Part shown: piece by piece, positions 53,935 through 63,702 of the stretch | How the letters are laid out: every line of letters begins with the position of its first letter | Numbering within the stretch: position 1 is the first letter of the stretch | Assembly: GCA_965199245.1 (NCBI GenBank) | Contig: CBDAQP010000003.1 | Coordinates: forward strand, 930,001 to 994,000 | Length of the DNA stretch: 64,000 bases | Source: Carbonatibacter sp965199245 | GTDB lineage: Bacteria > Pseudomonadota > Alphaproteobacteria > Kiloniellales > Kiloniellaceae | Direction of reading: 5' to 3' | Made by a program: the position numbers and the translations under genes | The notes under the pieces: generated by a model | What the model saw: the letters and a program-made list of their open reading frames with translations, nothing else | Databases searched by the model: none | What the model was told of the DNA's origin: nothing

Positions 53935-55103
53935 TGTATTCCGGTTGCTCATGCTGCTGCCTTATTTACATCCATCAGCGGGGCATGCCCCGGTGGGCGG
54001 TTCCAATAAGCCTCCCGGGGTGTCTGTCCGTCAAGTGCTGAATGGGGGCGGTGACGATTATAGAAATCGAACCAATCCTTGATGACACTGCGGGCTGTGA
54101 AGCCGTTATCCAATTCATGCAGGTCGACCGCTTCATATTTCAGGCTACGCCAGAGCCTTTCGATGAAGATGTTATCCATCCAGTGCCCTCGGCCATGAGA
54201 TGCGGATGTCATGATCCTTCAGCAGACCAGTGAAGTTCTGGCTGGTGAATTGGCTGCCCTGATCGCTATTGAATATCTCGGGCTTGTCATACTTCTGCAA
54301 AGCCTCTTCCCATGCCTCAAGGCAGAAGGATGCCTCCATGCTGTTGGACAGCCGCCATGAGAGAACATGCCGACTGGCCCAGGATCACCACCAGATACAG
54401 AAAGCCACGCTGTACGGGGTAAGTGATGTCTGCGCACCAAACCTGATTGGGGCGGGTGATCTGCATATCCCGCAGCACATACGGATAGATCCGGTGGTCG
54501 GGGGGCGGGGTGCGCGGGGCCTGGTCGATCGCCTGCAAGCCCACGCATCAACCCGCGCACCCGGTGACGACCAACAGACCGACCTTCCCGGCGCAATTGC
54601 CGGATCATCTGACGGGAACCATAAAACGGATACTGCATGGAGAGCCGGTCAATCTGTTGCATCAATTCCAATGTCTCCGGGCTTTCGCCGATGGGCTGGG
54701 AATAGAGAGAGGAGCGGCTGATATGCAGAAGCCGGCATTGTCGGCTCAAGCTGAGGGGACTGGATCATGGCCTTCCGTTCCGGTCTGCTCATCGCTTGAG
54801 CCCGTTCGCCAAAAAATCCCGTTCCACCGTCAACTGACCGATCCTGGCATGAAGCTCATGTACTTCACTATCCCGCTGCGATGAGGCGTTCTCCCGCTTG
54901 ACAGAAAACACCTCTCCCAGGCCTGCGATCGCCTGGCACTTCCATGTGCTGACCTGGTTCGGGTGCACCTTGTGGCGGGCGGCAATTTCCTGAACCGTCA
55001 TATCCCCGCCAAGCGCTTCAAGCGCAACCCTGGCTTTGAAATCTCCTGAAAATCGGCAGCGTGTTGTCATCGTCGTATTCCTTCAATGTGTGGGGGGAAT
55101 ACA
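53935..55103 (-). mobile_element. IS3-family element (type G), orfB frameshifted
   Basis: Ends TGTATTCCGG (53935) and GGGGGAATACA (55103), extended outwards by TTAAGG / CCTTAA. orfA (55070-54789): TTRCRFSGDFKARVALEALG, GDMTVQEIAARHKVHPNQVS, TWKCQA, then a leucine-zipper-like tail. orfB is in pieces: SRQCRLLHISRSSLYSQPIG, YPFYGSRQMIRQLRREGRSV from 54749, a shifted middle, and the end at 54212-53949 (RGHWMDNIFIERLWRSLKYE, RHRPHSALDGQTPREAYW). IS3 family (IS51-like layout). Inactive. Confidence 0.87.
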
Positions 55104-55137
55104 CCTTAACAAACTGTCCGAAAATCCGGAACCAGCT

Positions 55138-55226
55138 CAATATCCCGGACAATATCACCCTGTTGCCGCTGCCGCCATGCAACCCGGCCCCGGTCGAAAA
55201 TGTCTGGCAATATTTGCGACAAAACC
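55138..55226 (+). mobile_element. relic of the IS630 type C transposase C-terminus
   Basis: A short stretch encodes NIPDNITLLPLPPCNPAPVE, NVWQYLRQNRLSKK, matching the end of the type C transposases at 18775-18870 and 21600-21690. No ends are preserved. It shows that this side of the window was also hit by the same IS. Confidence 0.78.
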
Positions 55227-55342
55227 GGCTGTCAAAAAAAGGGCATTCTCGTCGGACCAACGCCGGAAGCCGTGCCTTGAAATTAGTCTGATATAGTGCT
55301 ATTATGGACTATAGGCCGAATAATCTTGAAGGAGCTGCAATC

Positions 55343-55654
55343 ATGCCGCAACGAAACATCACCCTCACGGATGAACTGGATCAATGGATTGATGCCCGTC
55401 TTGCGACCGGCCTTTACAGCAACGCATCCGAATTTGTGCGGGAAGCCCTGCGCCGCTTGAAGCGCGACGAGGACAGGGAAGACTATGAACAATACCTTAT
55501 TGCGTCACAGATTCAATCTGGAATCAAGGACCTGGCCGAAGGCCGCTATGTCACCCTGCGCGGATCGGATGAATTGCGGGCGCATTTCCAGAAACGGCGG
55601 ACTGAACGCCTTGCAGAACTCGATGCGGACGATCCCGAATGGCCTATGAGATAA
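55343..55654 (+). CDS. parD: ParD-family antitoxin
   Basis: 103 residues from ATG 55343 (MPQRNITLTDELDQWIDARL) after GGAG. Ribbon-helix-helix core with GLYSNASEFVREALRRLKRD, then IQSGIKDLAEGRYVTLRGSD, the ParD C-terminal toxin-binding part. The 3' end overlaps parE by 16 bp. Intact. Confidence 0.92.
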   Translation: MPQRNITLTDELDQWIDARLATGLYSNASEFVREALRRLKRDEDREDYEQYLIASQIQSGIKDLAEGRYVTLRGSDELRAHFQKRRTERLAELDADDPEWPMR

Positions 55655-56016
55655 AGCTGACCGATGAGGCGGAACAGCACATAGCGGAATTGTGGCGCAA
55701 TGGCTATCGTCAATTCGAACTGCAAATCGCAGATGATTACGAGGAGCTTATATTGCAGGCCCTTGAAGATTTGAGAAGCGATCCACTCCGCACCGGCACC
55801 CGCTCGACGCGGGAGCCCGAAGGCTTCTATTGCTATCCGCTCGAATTTGCCGGGAAACGTGCCGGGAGCAAGATCAGCAAACCGGCCCATGCAGTCTTTT
55901 ATGTGCTGTTGCGAGAAAATGTGATCGGCATTGCCGCTGTGACCCGCCAAAGTCGGCAGGATTATATCAAAAACCTGCAACTTGAGGCCATCCGGGCGGA
56001 GATTGTTTCAATCTAA
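55639..56016 (+). CDS. parE: ParE-family toxin
   Basis: 125 residues from ATG 55639 (MAYEIKLTDEAEQHIAELWR). ParE/RelE fold, slightly long: LTDEAEQHIAELWRNGYRQF, LEDLRSDPLRTGTRSTREPE, FYCYPLEFAGKRAGSKISKP and AHAVFYVLLRENVIGIAAVT, RQSRQDY. Overlaps the antitoxin gene and its 3' end overlaps the convergent pobR gene by 9 bp. Confidence 0.87.
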   Translation: MAYEIKLTDEAEQHIAELWRNGYRQFELQIADDYEELILQALEDLRSDPLRTGTRSTREPEGFYCYPLEFAGKRAGSKISKPAHAVFYVLLRENVIGIAAVTRQSRQDYIKNLQLEAIRAEIVSI

Positions 56017-56970
56017 ATCCGATCCACCAAATGACGGGACTGAACATCTAGTCAAATAGCCCCCGGGGTACTCCGACTTTTCCGGGACAGGACGGCCCGT
56101 CCGGTTGGCGGACTCTGCCCTATAGGCCCCCGGGGTGAGTCCGGTTTCGGACTTGAAGCTACGGCAGAAATAAGCGGCATCTTCAAAGCCTGTGTTGTTG
56201 GCAATATCACCGATGGACAGTCGGGTGTAGCGCAATAACCGTTTTGCTTCGAGCAGGCGACGCTGGCGCACCAGTTGGTGGGGGGAGCGTTTGAGGTATT
56301 TTCGGCACAGACGGTTGAGGTGGGGCTGGGATAGCTTCAGACGTTTGGCGTAGTCGCCCACCGCGTGGCTGTTTTTATAGTGACATTCGACCAGATCACA
56401 GAATTTATCCACCAGCAAACCCTGTGAATCGCTCGGGGTCGGGGCGTGGCCCGCCGCGCCCGCACGATGAATAGCAACCAGCAACACACGCACAAGGGCG
56501 GTGAGCAAGTCGGCACGATAGAGATCAAAGGTACGGTAAGCCTCTCTGATCTGTTGGATCACCGTCACCATGTCAGCAAAAGATTTTGTTGTGCTTTGGG
56601 ATAAAATAACCGGATGTTGAACGCCTGAACTCCTTGCACCACGGTCGTCACAAATCTGATCGAGTTGCAGGCTCAACACATCACCGCAGACCGTCTGTGG
56701 AAAGTGAAAACCGTGGGGAACGCCAGCGGGAATGAACAGGATCATCGCCTCCTGACTGGTGCAGGCGGTGTCATGCACCTGAAAAAAAACGCCCCCGGTC
56801 TGAAAGAAAAAAATCTGGGCGAACCCGACATGGCGATGAAGATCAATCATCCAGTTATGCTGTGCACTGCGATCCTTGATCGTTTCATAGTGGATCAGGT
56901 CGAGAAGCCCGCCCGAGAGCATTTCACCATATAAATCAAAGACTGGTACAGATTTTTGTGCCACAGTCAC
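56008..56970 (-). CDS. pobR: AraC-family regulator of 4-hydroxybenzoate catabolism
   Basis: About 320 residues from a GTG at 56970 (MTVAQKSVPVFDLYGEMLSG), chosen for the GGAGG 8 bases upstream; an ATG 45 codons earlier lies in pobA's promoter region. N-terminal cupin-like effector domain (LHRHVGFAQIFFFQTGGVFF, FIPAGVPHGFHFP), C-terminal AraC double HTH (VGDYAKRLKLSQPHLNRLCR, LLEAKRLLRYTRLSIGDIAN, NTGFEDAAYFCRSFKSETGL, TPGAYR). Divergent from pobA with a 143-bp shared promoter region, the standard arrangement of an activator of pobA. Confidence 0.9.
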   Translation of the reverse strand: MTVAQKSVPVFDLYGEMLSGGLLDLIHYETIKDRSAQHNWMIDLHRHVGFAQIFFFQTGGVFFQVHDTACTSQEAMILFIPAGVPHGFHFPQTVCGDVLSLQLDQICDDRGARSSGVQHPVILSQSTTKSFADMVTVIQQIREAYRTFDLYRADLLTALVRVLLVAIHRAGAAGHAPTPSDSQGLLVDKFCDLVECHYKNSHAVGDYAKRLKLSQPHLNRLCRKYLKRSPHQLVRQRRLLEAKRLLRYTRLSIGDIANNTGFEDAAYFCRSFKSETGLTPGAYRAESANRTGRPVPEKSEYPGGYLTRCSVPSFGGSDLD

Positions 56971-57113
56971 CCGCCTCCGCGCCAATTTAAAAACCACCAA
57001 TGATGATTGAAAAGTGCAATTTTCTGCGCTGTTCGTCCATTGAAAAATAAACGGATCGCCCTGATAATAACGACAAAAGAGCCAAAAGGGGGCCAAAGGG
57101 AGCAAAAAATCTC

Positions 57114-58307
57114 ATGCCAAAAGAACTCAAGACCTCTGTTTGTATTATCGGAGCCGGTCCCGCCGGGTTGCTGTTGTCGCAACTGCTGGCAAACCGTGGC
57201 ATTGACAGCATTGTGATTGACCGCAAAGACCGCGCCTATATCGAAGGCCGCATTCGCGCCGGTGTTTTGGAACAGGGAACGGTCGATGTTCTGGACGCGG
57301 CGGGGGTGTCTGATCGCCTCCACCGCGAAGGCATCCGCCATGATGGTTTTGATCTGGCCTTTGACGGGGTGCGCCATCGCATTGACCTGCAGGCCCTGAC
57401 CGGAAAGGCTGTGACCGTTTACGGACAAACCGAAGTCACCAAAGACCTGTTTACACAGCGCAGTGCAGAGGGACAGCAGTTTTACTTTAACATCGACGAC
57501 GCCCGCCCGCAGGATGTGAACAGTGCGTCACCAAAGGTACAGTTCACCGACGAAGGGGACGCGGTTACAGTGGCCTGCGACTATATCGCGGGCTGTGACG
57601 GGTTTCACGGGGTATCGCGCACAACTATTCCCCGCGATGTATTACGCAGATTTGAACGCGTTTATCCCTTTGGCTGGCTGGGTATTCTGGTGGACAGGCC
57701 CCCGGTCAGTGAGGAACTGATCTATGCCAATCATGCCGAGGGCTTCGCCCTTGCCTCCATGCGTTCGCACACACGCAGTCGCTACTATATTCAATGTCAC
57801 GTCACAGACACCATCGACGACTGGCCGGATGATCGCTTTTGGGCGGCCTTTGCACGACGATTGGGGCCAGAGACCGCCGCGCAACTACAACAAGGGCCAT
57901 CCTTTGAAAAAAGCATCGCACCCTTGCGCTCCTTCGTTGCCGAACCGATGCGCTATGGTGCGCTGTTTTTGGCAGGCGATGCCGCGCACATTGTGCCGCC
58001 AACGGGGGCAAAGGGATTAAATCTTGCCGTCGCGGATGTGTGGCGGCTGGCCCACGCCTTTGTCGCCCACTACAAAAACAACAACGACGACGCCCTTGAC
58101 AGCTATTCGGAACAGGCCCTGGATCGCGTTTGGAAAGCAGAACGCTTTTCCTGGCAACTGTCAAAGCTGATGCACCAGTTTCCTGACGACAGCCCCTTTG
58201 AAAAACGGATGCAACGTGCTGAATTTGATTATATTTCCGCATCAGAAACGGCATCAAGGGCACTGGCTGAAAACTATGTCGGCTTACCGCTGGAGGTCTC
58301 ATCATGA
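57114..58307 (+). CDS. pobA: 4-hydroxybenzoate 3-monooxygenase
   Basis: 397 residues, near the usual 394. FAD-binding GxGxxG in CIIGAGPAGLLLSQLLANRG; the DG motif YIAGCDGFHGVSRTTIP; GD motif LFLAGDAAHIVPPTGAKGLN; and GRIRAGVLEQGTVDVL near residue 44, typical of PHBH. Converts 4-hydroxybenzoate to protocatechuate with NADPH and O2. Start ATG 57114 after GGGAGC. The stop overlaps pcaL by 4 bp, which links it to the protocatechuate branch. Confidence 0.96.
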   Translation: MPKELKTSVCIIGAGPAGLLLSQLLANRGIDSIVIDRKDRAYIEGRIRAGVLEQGTVDVLDAAGVSDRLHREGIRHDGFDLAFDGVRHRIDLQALTGKAVTVYGQTEVTKDLFTQRSAEGQQFYFNIDDARPQDVNSASPKVQFTDEGDAVTVACDYIAGCDGFHGVSRTTIPRDVLRRFERVYPFGWLGILVDRPPVSEELIYANHAEGFALASMRSHTRSRYYIQCHVTDTIDDWPDDRFWAAFARRLGPETAAQLQQGPSFEKSIAPLRSFVAEPMRYGALFLAGDAAHIVPPTGAKGLNLAVADVWRLAHAFVAHYKNNNDDALDSYSEQALDRVWKAERFSWQLSKLMHQFPDDSPFEKRMQRAEFDYISASETASRALAENYVGLPLEVSS

Positions 58308-59464
58308 AAGCTGTTCATCTGAACAACCGGCTTATAGCCTATCAACACCGCCCCACTTTGGGCCGCACCATTGTTTTTGCCAACTCTTTGGGCAGTAACC
58401 AATCCATCTGGGATGACACCATTCATCACCTGCCCGGGGGTTACGGCATTCTCACCTATGACCTGCCCGGTCATGGCCTGAGCAGTGCGGCCCGAGAAAT
58501 CAGCATTGAGGACATGGCCGCAGATGCCATTGCCCTGATTGAATACCTTGGTCTGACAGAGGTGGTGTTTTGCGGGCTGTCTATCGGGGGAATGATCGGA
58601 CAGGTTGTCGCCGCACAGCGGCCTGATTTAATCGCGCGGGCTATTCTGTGCCACACCAGTTCAAAAATCGGAACATGGGACAAGTGGACGGCCCGTATTG
58701 AGGCCGCCGAGACCAGCGGCCTCGACAGTCTGGCCCCTGCCATTATCGCAAACTGGTTCGGAGCGCACTATTGTACACACAGGGCAGATGATCTGCCCCT
58801 GCATGAAAATATGATCCGCCAAACGACAAAGGTCGGCTATATTGCCGCCTGTCAGGCCCTGCGTGCGGCGGATTTAACCGCCCTGTCCGCTGACATTAAC
58901 GTCCCCGTCCTCTGCATCGGGGGAGATGAGGATAAATCCCTGACCCTCGAAGAGGTCAAGAAACTGTCCGACGACATTCCACAGGCACAATTCGAGGTCA
59001 TGACCGGGGTGGGGCATCTGCCCTGCCTGGAAGCCCCACAGGCCCTCGCGACCCTGATCGAAGGCTTTGACCAACCGGATCAAACCGCACAGGGTCTGAC
59101 CATTCGCCGTAAGGTTCTGGGGACGGCCCATGTCGCCCGTGCACAGGCCCAAACAACAGAATTTGATGCTGCCTTTCAAAATCTCATCACCCGGGGGGCG
59201 TGGGGGATCGTTTGGCAAAGCCACGGCCTCTCACACAGGGAACGCTCTCTGCTCACACTGGCCCTGCTCGCGGCCCTTGGTAATTTTGAGGAAATCCCGA
59301 TGCACATTCGCGCCACCGCCCGAACGGGGGCAACCGCGCGGGAGGTTGCCGAGGCCTTCCAACATGTTGCGATCTATGCTGGTGTTCCCCGGGCCAATCA
59401 TGCCCTGAAACTGGCCAAGGCAACCTTTGCCGGGATGGAGGCCGAAAAAGATGGCGGAGTTTAA
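58304..59464 (+). CDS. pcaL: PcaD-PcaC fusion: 3-oxoadipate enol-lactonase / 4-carboxymuconolactone decarboxylase
   Basis: 386 residues, two enzymes in one chain. Residues 1-255 form an alpha/beta hydrolase (TIVFANSLGSNQSIWDDTIH, YDLPGHGLSS, nucleophile Ser in CGLSIGGMIGQ, Asp in CIGGDEDKS, His in GVGHLPCLE), the PcaD lactonase. Residues 260-386 form a carboxymuconolactone decarboxylase (VLGTAHVARAQAQTTEFDAA, RERSLLTLALLAALGNFEEI, HIRATARTGATAREVAEAF), PcaC. The fusion carries out two consecutive steps. Overlaps pobA (4 bp) and pcaH (14 bp). Confidence 0.95.
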   Translation: MKAVHLNNRLIAYQHRPTLGRTIVFANSLGSNQSIWDDTIHHLPGGYGILTYDLPGHGLSSAAREISIEDMAADAIALIEYLGLTEVVFCGLSIGGMIGQVVAAQRPDLIARAILCHTSSKIGTWDKWTARIEAAETSGLDSLAPAIIANWFGAHYCTHRADDLPLHENMIRQTTKVGYIAACQALRAADLTALSADINVPVLCIGGDEDKSLTLEEVKKLSDDIPQAQFEVMTGVGHLPCLEAPQALATLIEGFDQPDQTAQGLTIRRKVLGTAHVARAQAQTTEFDAAFQNLITRGAWGIVWQSHGLSHRERSLLTLALLAALGNFEEIPMHIRATARTGATAREVAEAFQHVAIYAGVPRANHALKLAKATFAGMEAEKDGGV

Positions 59465-60164
59465 CCAACGTGATCTGGACTGGCATCCTCCCGCACTCTT
59501 TCCCGACTATCGCTCAACCCGCCTGCGCGCACCCACGCACAGATTGTTGCAGATGCCGCAGACCCAAACAGAAAAAACCGGCCCGGTTTTTGGGCAACAC
59601 GATCTGGGGCCGCTCGACCACGATTTGATCCGCAACTATGCCGCAAACGGGGCAGAGGCGATCGGGTCGCGCATTATCGTCCACGGCAAACTACTGGACG
59701 AAGACGGACGCCCCGTCGCAGGTAAGCTGATTGAGGTCTGGCAAGCCAACGCGGGCGGGCGATACCGCCATGTCAATGATGGCTATCTTGCCGTACTTGA
59801 TGACAACTTTGGCGGCTGTGGGCGGTGTCTCTCTGGCGCGGACGGGTCGTATCATTTCAGAACCATTCTCCCCGGCCCCTACCCCTGGCCCAATGGCCCC
59901 AATAGCTGGCGGCCCGCACATATCCATTTTTCTGTTTTTGGAGATGGCTTTGCCCAACGCCTGATTACACAGATGTATTTCGAAGGCGACCCCCATATTA
60001 AACTCTGCCCGATTGTCAACGCCATTGCAGATAAACGCGCCGTTGACCGCCTGACCGCCCGCCTTGATATGGACACAACCCTCCCCATGGACATGCGCGC
60101 CTATCATTTTGACATTATCCTGCGCGGGCAAAAGGAAACACCCTTTGAAAAGCAGGGAGGATGA
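59451..60164 (+). CDS. pcaH: protocatechuate 3,4-dioxygenase beta subunit
   Basis: 237 residues from ATG 59451 (MAEFNQRDLDWHPPALFPDY). Intradiol dioxygenase fold: GSRIIVHGKLLDEDGRPVAG, LIEVWQANAGGRYRH, GADGSYHFRTILPGPYPWPN, GPNSWRPAHIHFSVFG. The iron ligands (two Tyr and two His: Tyr in FLxxY/GPYPW and HIH) are present. Works with PcaG. Overlaps pcaL and pcaG. Confidence 0.96.
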   Translation: MAEFNQRDLDWHPPALFPDYRSTRLRAPTHRLLQMPQTQTEKTGPVFGQHDLGPLDHDLIRNYAANGAEAIGSRIIVHGKLLDEDGRPVAGKLIEVWQANAGGRYRHVNDGYLAVLDDNFGGCGRCLSGADGSYHFRTILPGPYPWPNGPNSWRPAHIHFSVFGDGFAQRLITQMYFEGDPHIKLCPIVNAIADKRAVDRLTARLDMDTTLPMDMRAYHFDIILRGQKETPFEKQGG

Positions 60165-60724
60165 TGATTGTGACACCCTTCAAAGAATCCCCCTCCCAAA
60201 CGGCTGGCCCCTATGTGCATATTGGCTGCACTCCCCGCACAGCAGGCCTGGAACAGCGCAACTTTGGGCCGGAACTGGGCGCAAAAATGATTACAGGCAC
60301 CACAAGGGCCGCGCCGATTTGCCTTGAACTGATCGTTTTGGATGGCGCAGGTGATCCGGTGCGCGATGCCCTCGTTGAAATCTGGCAAACAGGGCCAGAG
60401 GGCCACTTTCACAAAACAGAGGGTTTTCAAAACTGGGGCAGGCAGGCCGCTGATTTACACACAGGTTTCATCCGCTTTCACACCCTGAAACCCGGTGCAC
60501 AGGCGGGTGCCGCCCCGCATGTCCTCGTCTGGGTTGTCGCCCGCGGGATCAATCTGGGTCTCGCAACCCGCCTTTACTTCCCGGACGAAGACAACGACAC
60601 TGACCCGATCTATCAACTGGCAGGGGATCGCGCCGCCACCCTCGTCGCCAAAAAAATCGACGGCGGCTACCGCCACCGGATTATTTTACAAGGCGACGGG
60701 GAAACCGTCTTTTTTGATATTTAG
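60161..60724 (+). CDS. pcaG: protocatechuate 3,4-dioxygenase alpha subunit
   Basis: 187 residues. ESPSQTAGPYVHIGCTPRTA at the start, VLDGAGDPVRDALVEIWQTG, FIRFHTLKPGAQAGAAPHVL, VWVVARGINLGLATRLYFPD, and the end RHRIILQGDGETVFFDI. The alpha subunit lacks catalytic iron and completes the active site with PcaH. Overlaps pcaH by 4 bp. Confidence 0.96.
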   Translation: MMIVTPFKESPSQTAGPYVHIGCTPRTAGLEQRNFGPELGAKMITGTTRAAPICLELIVLDGAGDPVRDALVEIWQTGPEGHFHKTEGFQNWGRQAADLHTGFIRFHTLKPGAQAGAAPHVLVWVVARGINLGLATRLYFPDEDNDTDPIYQLAGDRAATLVAKKIDGGYRHRIILQGDGETVFFDI

Positions 60725-60740
60725 CAACGGCAGAGGACAG

Positions 60741-61802
60741 ATGACCAGCCTTTCCCATCATCCCTGGTTCGGTGATCTTTTTGGATGCCAGGAAACAGCT
60801 GCGCTGTTTTCAGCCGACGCACAGCTCGCGACCCTGTTGCGAGTGGAGGCCGCATGGACCCGTTCGCTTGGTCTGGTTGAGGGGGCAGGGCATGCCGAAG
60901 ACATTGCGCGAAAAATTGAACGCCTTGACATCAAACCGGACGACCTGTGCACAGGGACAACCAGGGACGGCATTCCTGTTCCCGCACTGGTTGGCCTGAT
61001 CAAAGCCCGGTTCCCCGAATCAGATCATGCGTGGATTCATCGCGGCCTGACCTCCCAGGACGTGATGGATACGGCATTGATGCTCACGTTGCGCGATTTT
61101 TCCGGAGCTTTATCCGCGCGGCTCACGGTTCTTCGCGCCGAACTGGACAAACTGGGGCAGGTCAATCATGGTCGTCAGCTCACAGCCTTTACACGGATGC
61201 AGCCGGCCCTGCCCATCGCGGCCCCGCTGTTGGTTGAAAACTGGGCGCACCCCTTGCGCCGGTTGCAACAGGGCCTGCGTTCAGGCATTGAGCGCGTGGC
61301 TGTGATTCAGTGGGGCGGGGCGATTGGAACGCGCCCACATCCGCAAAAAGAACGGCTTGGAACCCTCTTCGCGCAGGCTCTGGGCCTCTGCGACCCCGGC
61401 TCTTGCTGGCATACGGATCGCGCCCGCCTGATCGATTTTGCTACGCTTTTGATACAGCTGTGCAGTGCGGTCGGTAAAATTGGCGAAGACGTTGTACTGA
61501 TGGCAGCGCTTGGTCCGGATCATATCACGTTGGCACAGGGAGGAGGATCCTCTGCCATGGCGCATAAAAACAATCCGGTCAAGGCCGAGGCTCTGGTCAC
61601 ACTGGCGCGTTATGCGGCGGTGCTCTCCGCAGGGCTTCACGGTTCCGCTGTTCACGAAGCTTTCCGTTCGGGGCGATCCTGGTCGCTGGAATTTCTCACC
61701 CTGCCTGATCTGTGTCTCGCCACTGCCGCGAGTGTGCGGATCGGGGCGGATGTGATCGCAGGCATTAACGCACTTGGTGTCCCGGAATCAGACATGATCT
61801 GA
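60741..61802 (+). CDS. pcaB: 3-carboxy-cis,cis-muconate cycloisomerase
   Basis: 353 residues from ATG 60741 (MTSLSHHPWFGDLFGCQETA) after GAGGACAG. Fumarase/aspartase superfamily: VAAWTRSLGL-like region, HRGLTSQDVMDTALML, and the signature GGSSAMAHKNNPVKAEALVT. Shorter than some PcaB proteins (about 450) because it lacks a C-terminal helical part, as is common in alphaproteobacteria. Last gene of the plus-strand operon; 7 bp separates it from the convergent pcaF. Confidence 0.94.
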   Translation: MTSLSHHPWFGDLFGCQETAALFSADAQLATLLRVEAAWTRSLGLVEGAGHAEDIARKIERLDIKPDDLCTGTTRDGIPVPALVGLIKARFPESDHAWIHRGLTSQDVMDTALMLTLRDFSGALSARLTVLRAELDKLGQVNHGRQLTAFTRMQPALPIAAPLLVENWAHPLRRLQQGLRSGIERVAVIQWGGAIGTRPHPQKERLGTLFAQALGLCDPGSCWHTDRARLIDFATLLIQLCSAVGKIGEDVVLMAALGPDHITLAQGGGSSAMAHKNNPVKAEALVTLARYAAVLSAGLHGSAVHEAFRSGRSWSLEFLTLPDLCLATAASVRIGADVIAGINALGVPESDMI

Positions 61803-61809
61803 GTCTGGG

Positions 61810-63006
61810 TCAGACACGCTCCAGCGCAACAGCGATGCCCTGCCCCACCCCGACACACATGGAGGCAAGGGCATATTGGCCCCCTGTCCGGGCAAGCTGA
61901 CGGGCCGCCGTTCCCGTAATACGCACCCCGGACATGCCCAGGGGATGACCCAAGGCAATCGCGCCACCATAGCGATTAACCCGGGGGTCATCATCCGCGA
62001 TGTTATAGGCGCGGAGGCAAGCCAGGGCCTGGGCGGCAAAGGCTTCGTTCAATTCGATGACATCAAAACGATCCTGCGTCATATCAAGCCGTTCAAACAG
62101 TTTTGACAGGGCGGGGATAGGGCCAAGTCCCATCAGACGGGGAGCAATCCCGGCGGTTGCGCCGCCAACAATCCGTGCCACAGGGATCAGGCCGTGGCGT
62201 TTTATGGCCTCTTCACTGGCCACCACTATGACCGCCGCCCCATCATTAACACCGGAGGCATTGCCCGCCGTGACCGTCCCGCCATCGCGAAAGGGTGCTT
62301 TCAGTGCCGCCAGCTTGTCCAGCGAGGTCAGGCGCGGGTGTTCATCCCGTTGAAAAATAATCGGATCACCTCTGCGTTGCGGGATGGTAACGGGGATAAT
62401 TTCCTGTGCCAGGGAATCCCGCGCCCGGGCGGCCTTTTCCTGACTGTGCAGGGCAAAGGCATCTTGATCAGCCCTTGAAATCTGGCGGTCTTCGGCAACA
62501 TTTTCTGCCGTTTGTGGCATTGAGTCAACGCCGTAGCGTTCAGCCATCACGGGGTTAATAAACCGCCAGCCAATAGTTGTGTCGTGAATCTCGTTACTGC
62601 GCGAAAACGCCGTTTCAGCCTTTGGCATGACAAAGGGCGCACGACTCATACTCTCCACGCCACCGGCAATAATCAAATTGGCTTCGCCCGCCATAATCGC
62701 CCGCGCGGCCGTCACGACTGCATCCATTCCCGAACCGCACAAACGATTCAACGTTGTTCCCGGGACAGATTCGGGCAACCCCGCCAGCAAGGCGGACATA
62801 CGCGCAACATTGCGGTTGTCCTCCCCCGCCTGATTGGCACAGCCGAATATCACCTCGTCAACCTCTACCCAATCAATGGATTTTTCACGTTCCATCAGGG
62901 CCTTGATTGGAATGGCCCCCAGATCATCCGTACGCGTATGCGACAACGCTCCACCAAAACGACCAATGGCTGTACGTAAATAGGAACAGATAAAAGCCTG
63001 TGGCAT
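61810..63006 (-). CDS. pcaF: 3-oxoadipyl-CoA/acetyl-CoA thiolase
   Basis: 398 residues. MPQAFICSYLRTAIGRFGGA, active-site Cys in LNRLCGSGMDAVVTAAR, VGPGMG-type loops, the His in GGAIALGHPLGMSGVRITGT and the terminal Cys in SMCVGVGQGIAV. Final step of the beta-ketoadipate pathway, giving succinyl-CoA and acetyl-CoA. Follows pcaJ by 9 bp in the minus-strand operon. Confidence 0.93.
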   Translation of the reverse strand: MPQAFICSYLRTAIGRFGGALSHTRTDDLGAIPIKALMEREKSIDWVEVDEVIFGCANQAGEDNRNVARMSALLAGLPESVPGTTLNRLCGSGMDAVVTAARAIMAGEANLIIAGGVESMSRAPFVMPKAETAFSRSNEIHDTTIGWRFINPVMAERYGVDSMPQTAENVAEDRQISRADQDAFALHSQEKAARARDSLAQEIIPVTIPQRRGDPIIFQRDEHPRLTSLDKLAALKAPFRDGGTVTAGNASGVNDGAAVIVVASEEAIKRHGLIPVARIVGGATAGIAPRLMGLGPIPALSKLFERLDMTQDRFDVIELNEAFAAQALACLRAYNIADDDPRVNRYGGAIALGHPLGMSGVRITGTAARQLARTGGQYALASMCVGVGQGIAVALERV

Positions 63007-63015
63007 GGTGTCTCC

Positions 63016-63702
63016 TCACAAATCAGGAACAGACAAGACCCCTACGGGGTCTGTGATATTCAATTTCGCTCCTGTGACTTCCTGAAGAGCCTCAAAGGGA
63101 ATTTTTGCCAGCTTTTCAACCAACACAAAACGCGAATCAATCACATCGACAACAGCAAGGGAGGTATAAATACGCGAAATACACCCCAGCCCGGTCAACG
63201 GCAGGGTACAGCGACTGACGAGTTTGGGGTCGCCTTTTTTAGTGATATGATCTGTCACAACCACAACCCGTTTTGCCCCATGCACCAGATCCATTGCCCC
63301 GCCCACAGCAGGAACGCCCCCCCTGCCCGTTGACCAGTTGGCCAGATCGCCATTCTGGGCCACCTGATAAGCCCCCAACACCGCCAAATCCAGATGCCCC
63401 CCGCGCACCATGGCAAAGCTATCCGCATGATTGGAAAAAGCGGCCCCCGGTTTGAGGGTCACGGCCTTTTTCCCCGCATTGATAAGATCCCAGTCCTCCG
63501 CACCCTCGGCAGGGGCCGCCCCAAAACCAAGAATACCGTTTTCCGTATGGTAGGTGATCTGTTTGTCAGAGGATTGGAACTTTGCAATCATTTCGGGAAA
63601 GCCGATACCAAGATTGACATAGGCTCCTGTCTCGATATCCTGCGCTGCCCGCCAGGCAATCTGTGCGGAAGTGAGTTTTATATCGTCGAAAAACCCGTTC
63701 AT
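63016..63702 (-). CDS. pcaJ: 3-oxoadipate CoA-transferase subunit B
   Basis: 228 residues. RAAQDIETGAYVNLGIGFPE, the catalytic Glu in TYHTENGILGFG, GGAMDLVHGAKRVVVVTDHI, CTLPLTGLGCISRIYTSLAV. SCOT-family beta subunit; the pca context indicates 3-oxoadipate:succinyl-CoA transferase. Start overlaps the alpha-subunit stop by 4 bp. Confidence 0.92.
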   Translation of the reverse strand: MNGFFDDIKLTSAQIAWRAAQDIETGAYVNLGIGFPEMIAKFQSSDKQITYHTENGILGFGAAPAEGAEDWDLINAGKKAVTLKPGAAFSNHADSFAMVRGGHLDLAVLGAYQVAQNGDLANWSTGRGGVPAVGGAMDLVHGAKRVVVVTDHITKKGDPKLVSRCTLPLTGLGCISRIYTSLAVVDVIDSRFVLVEKLAKIPFEALQEVTGAKLNITDPVGVLSVPDL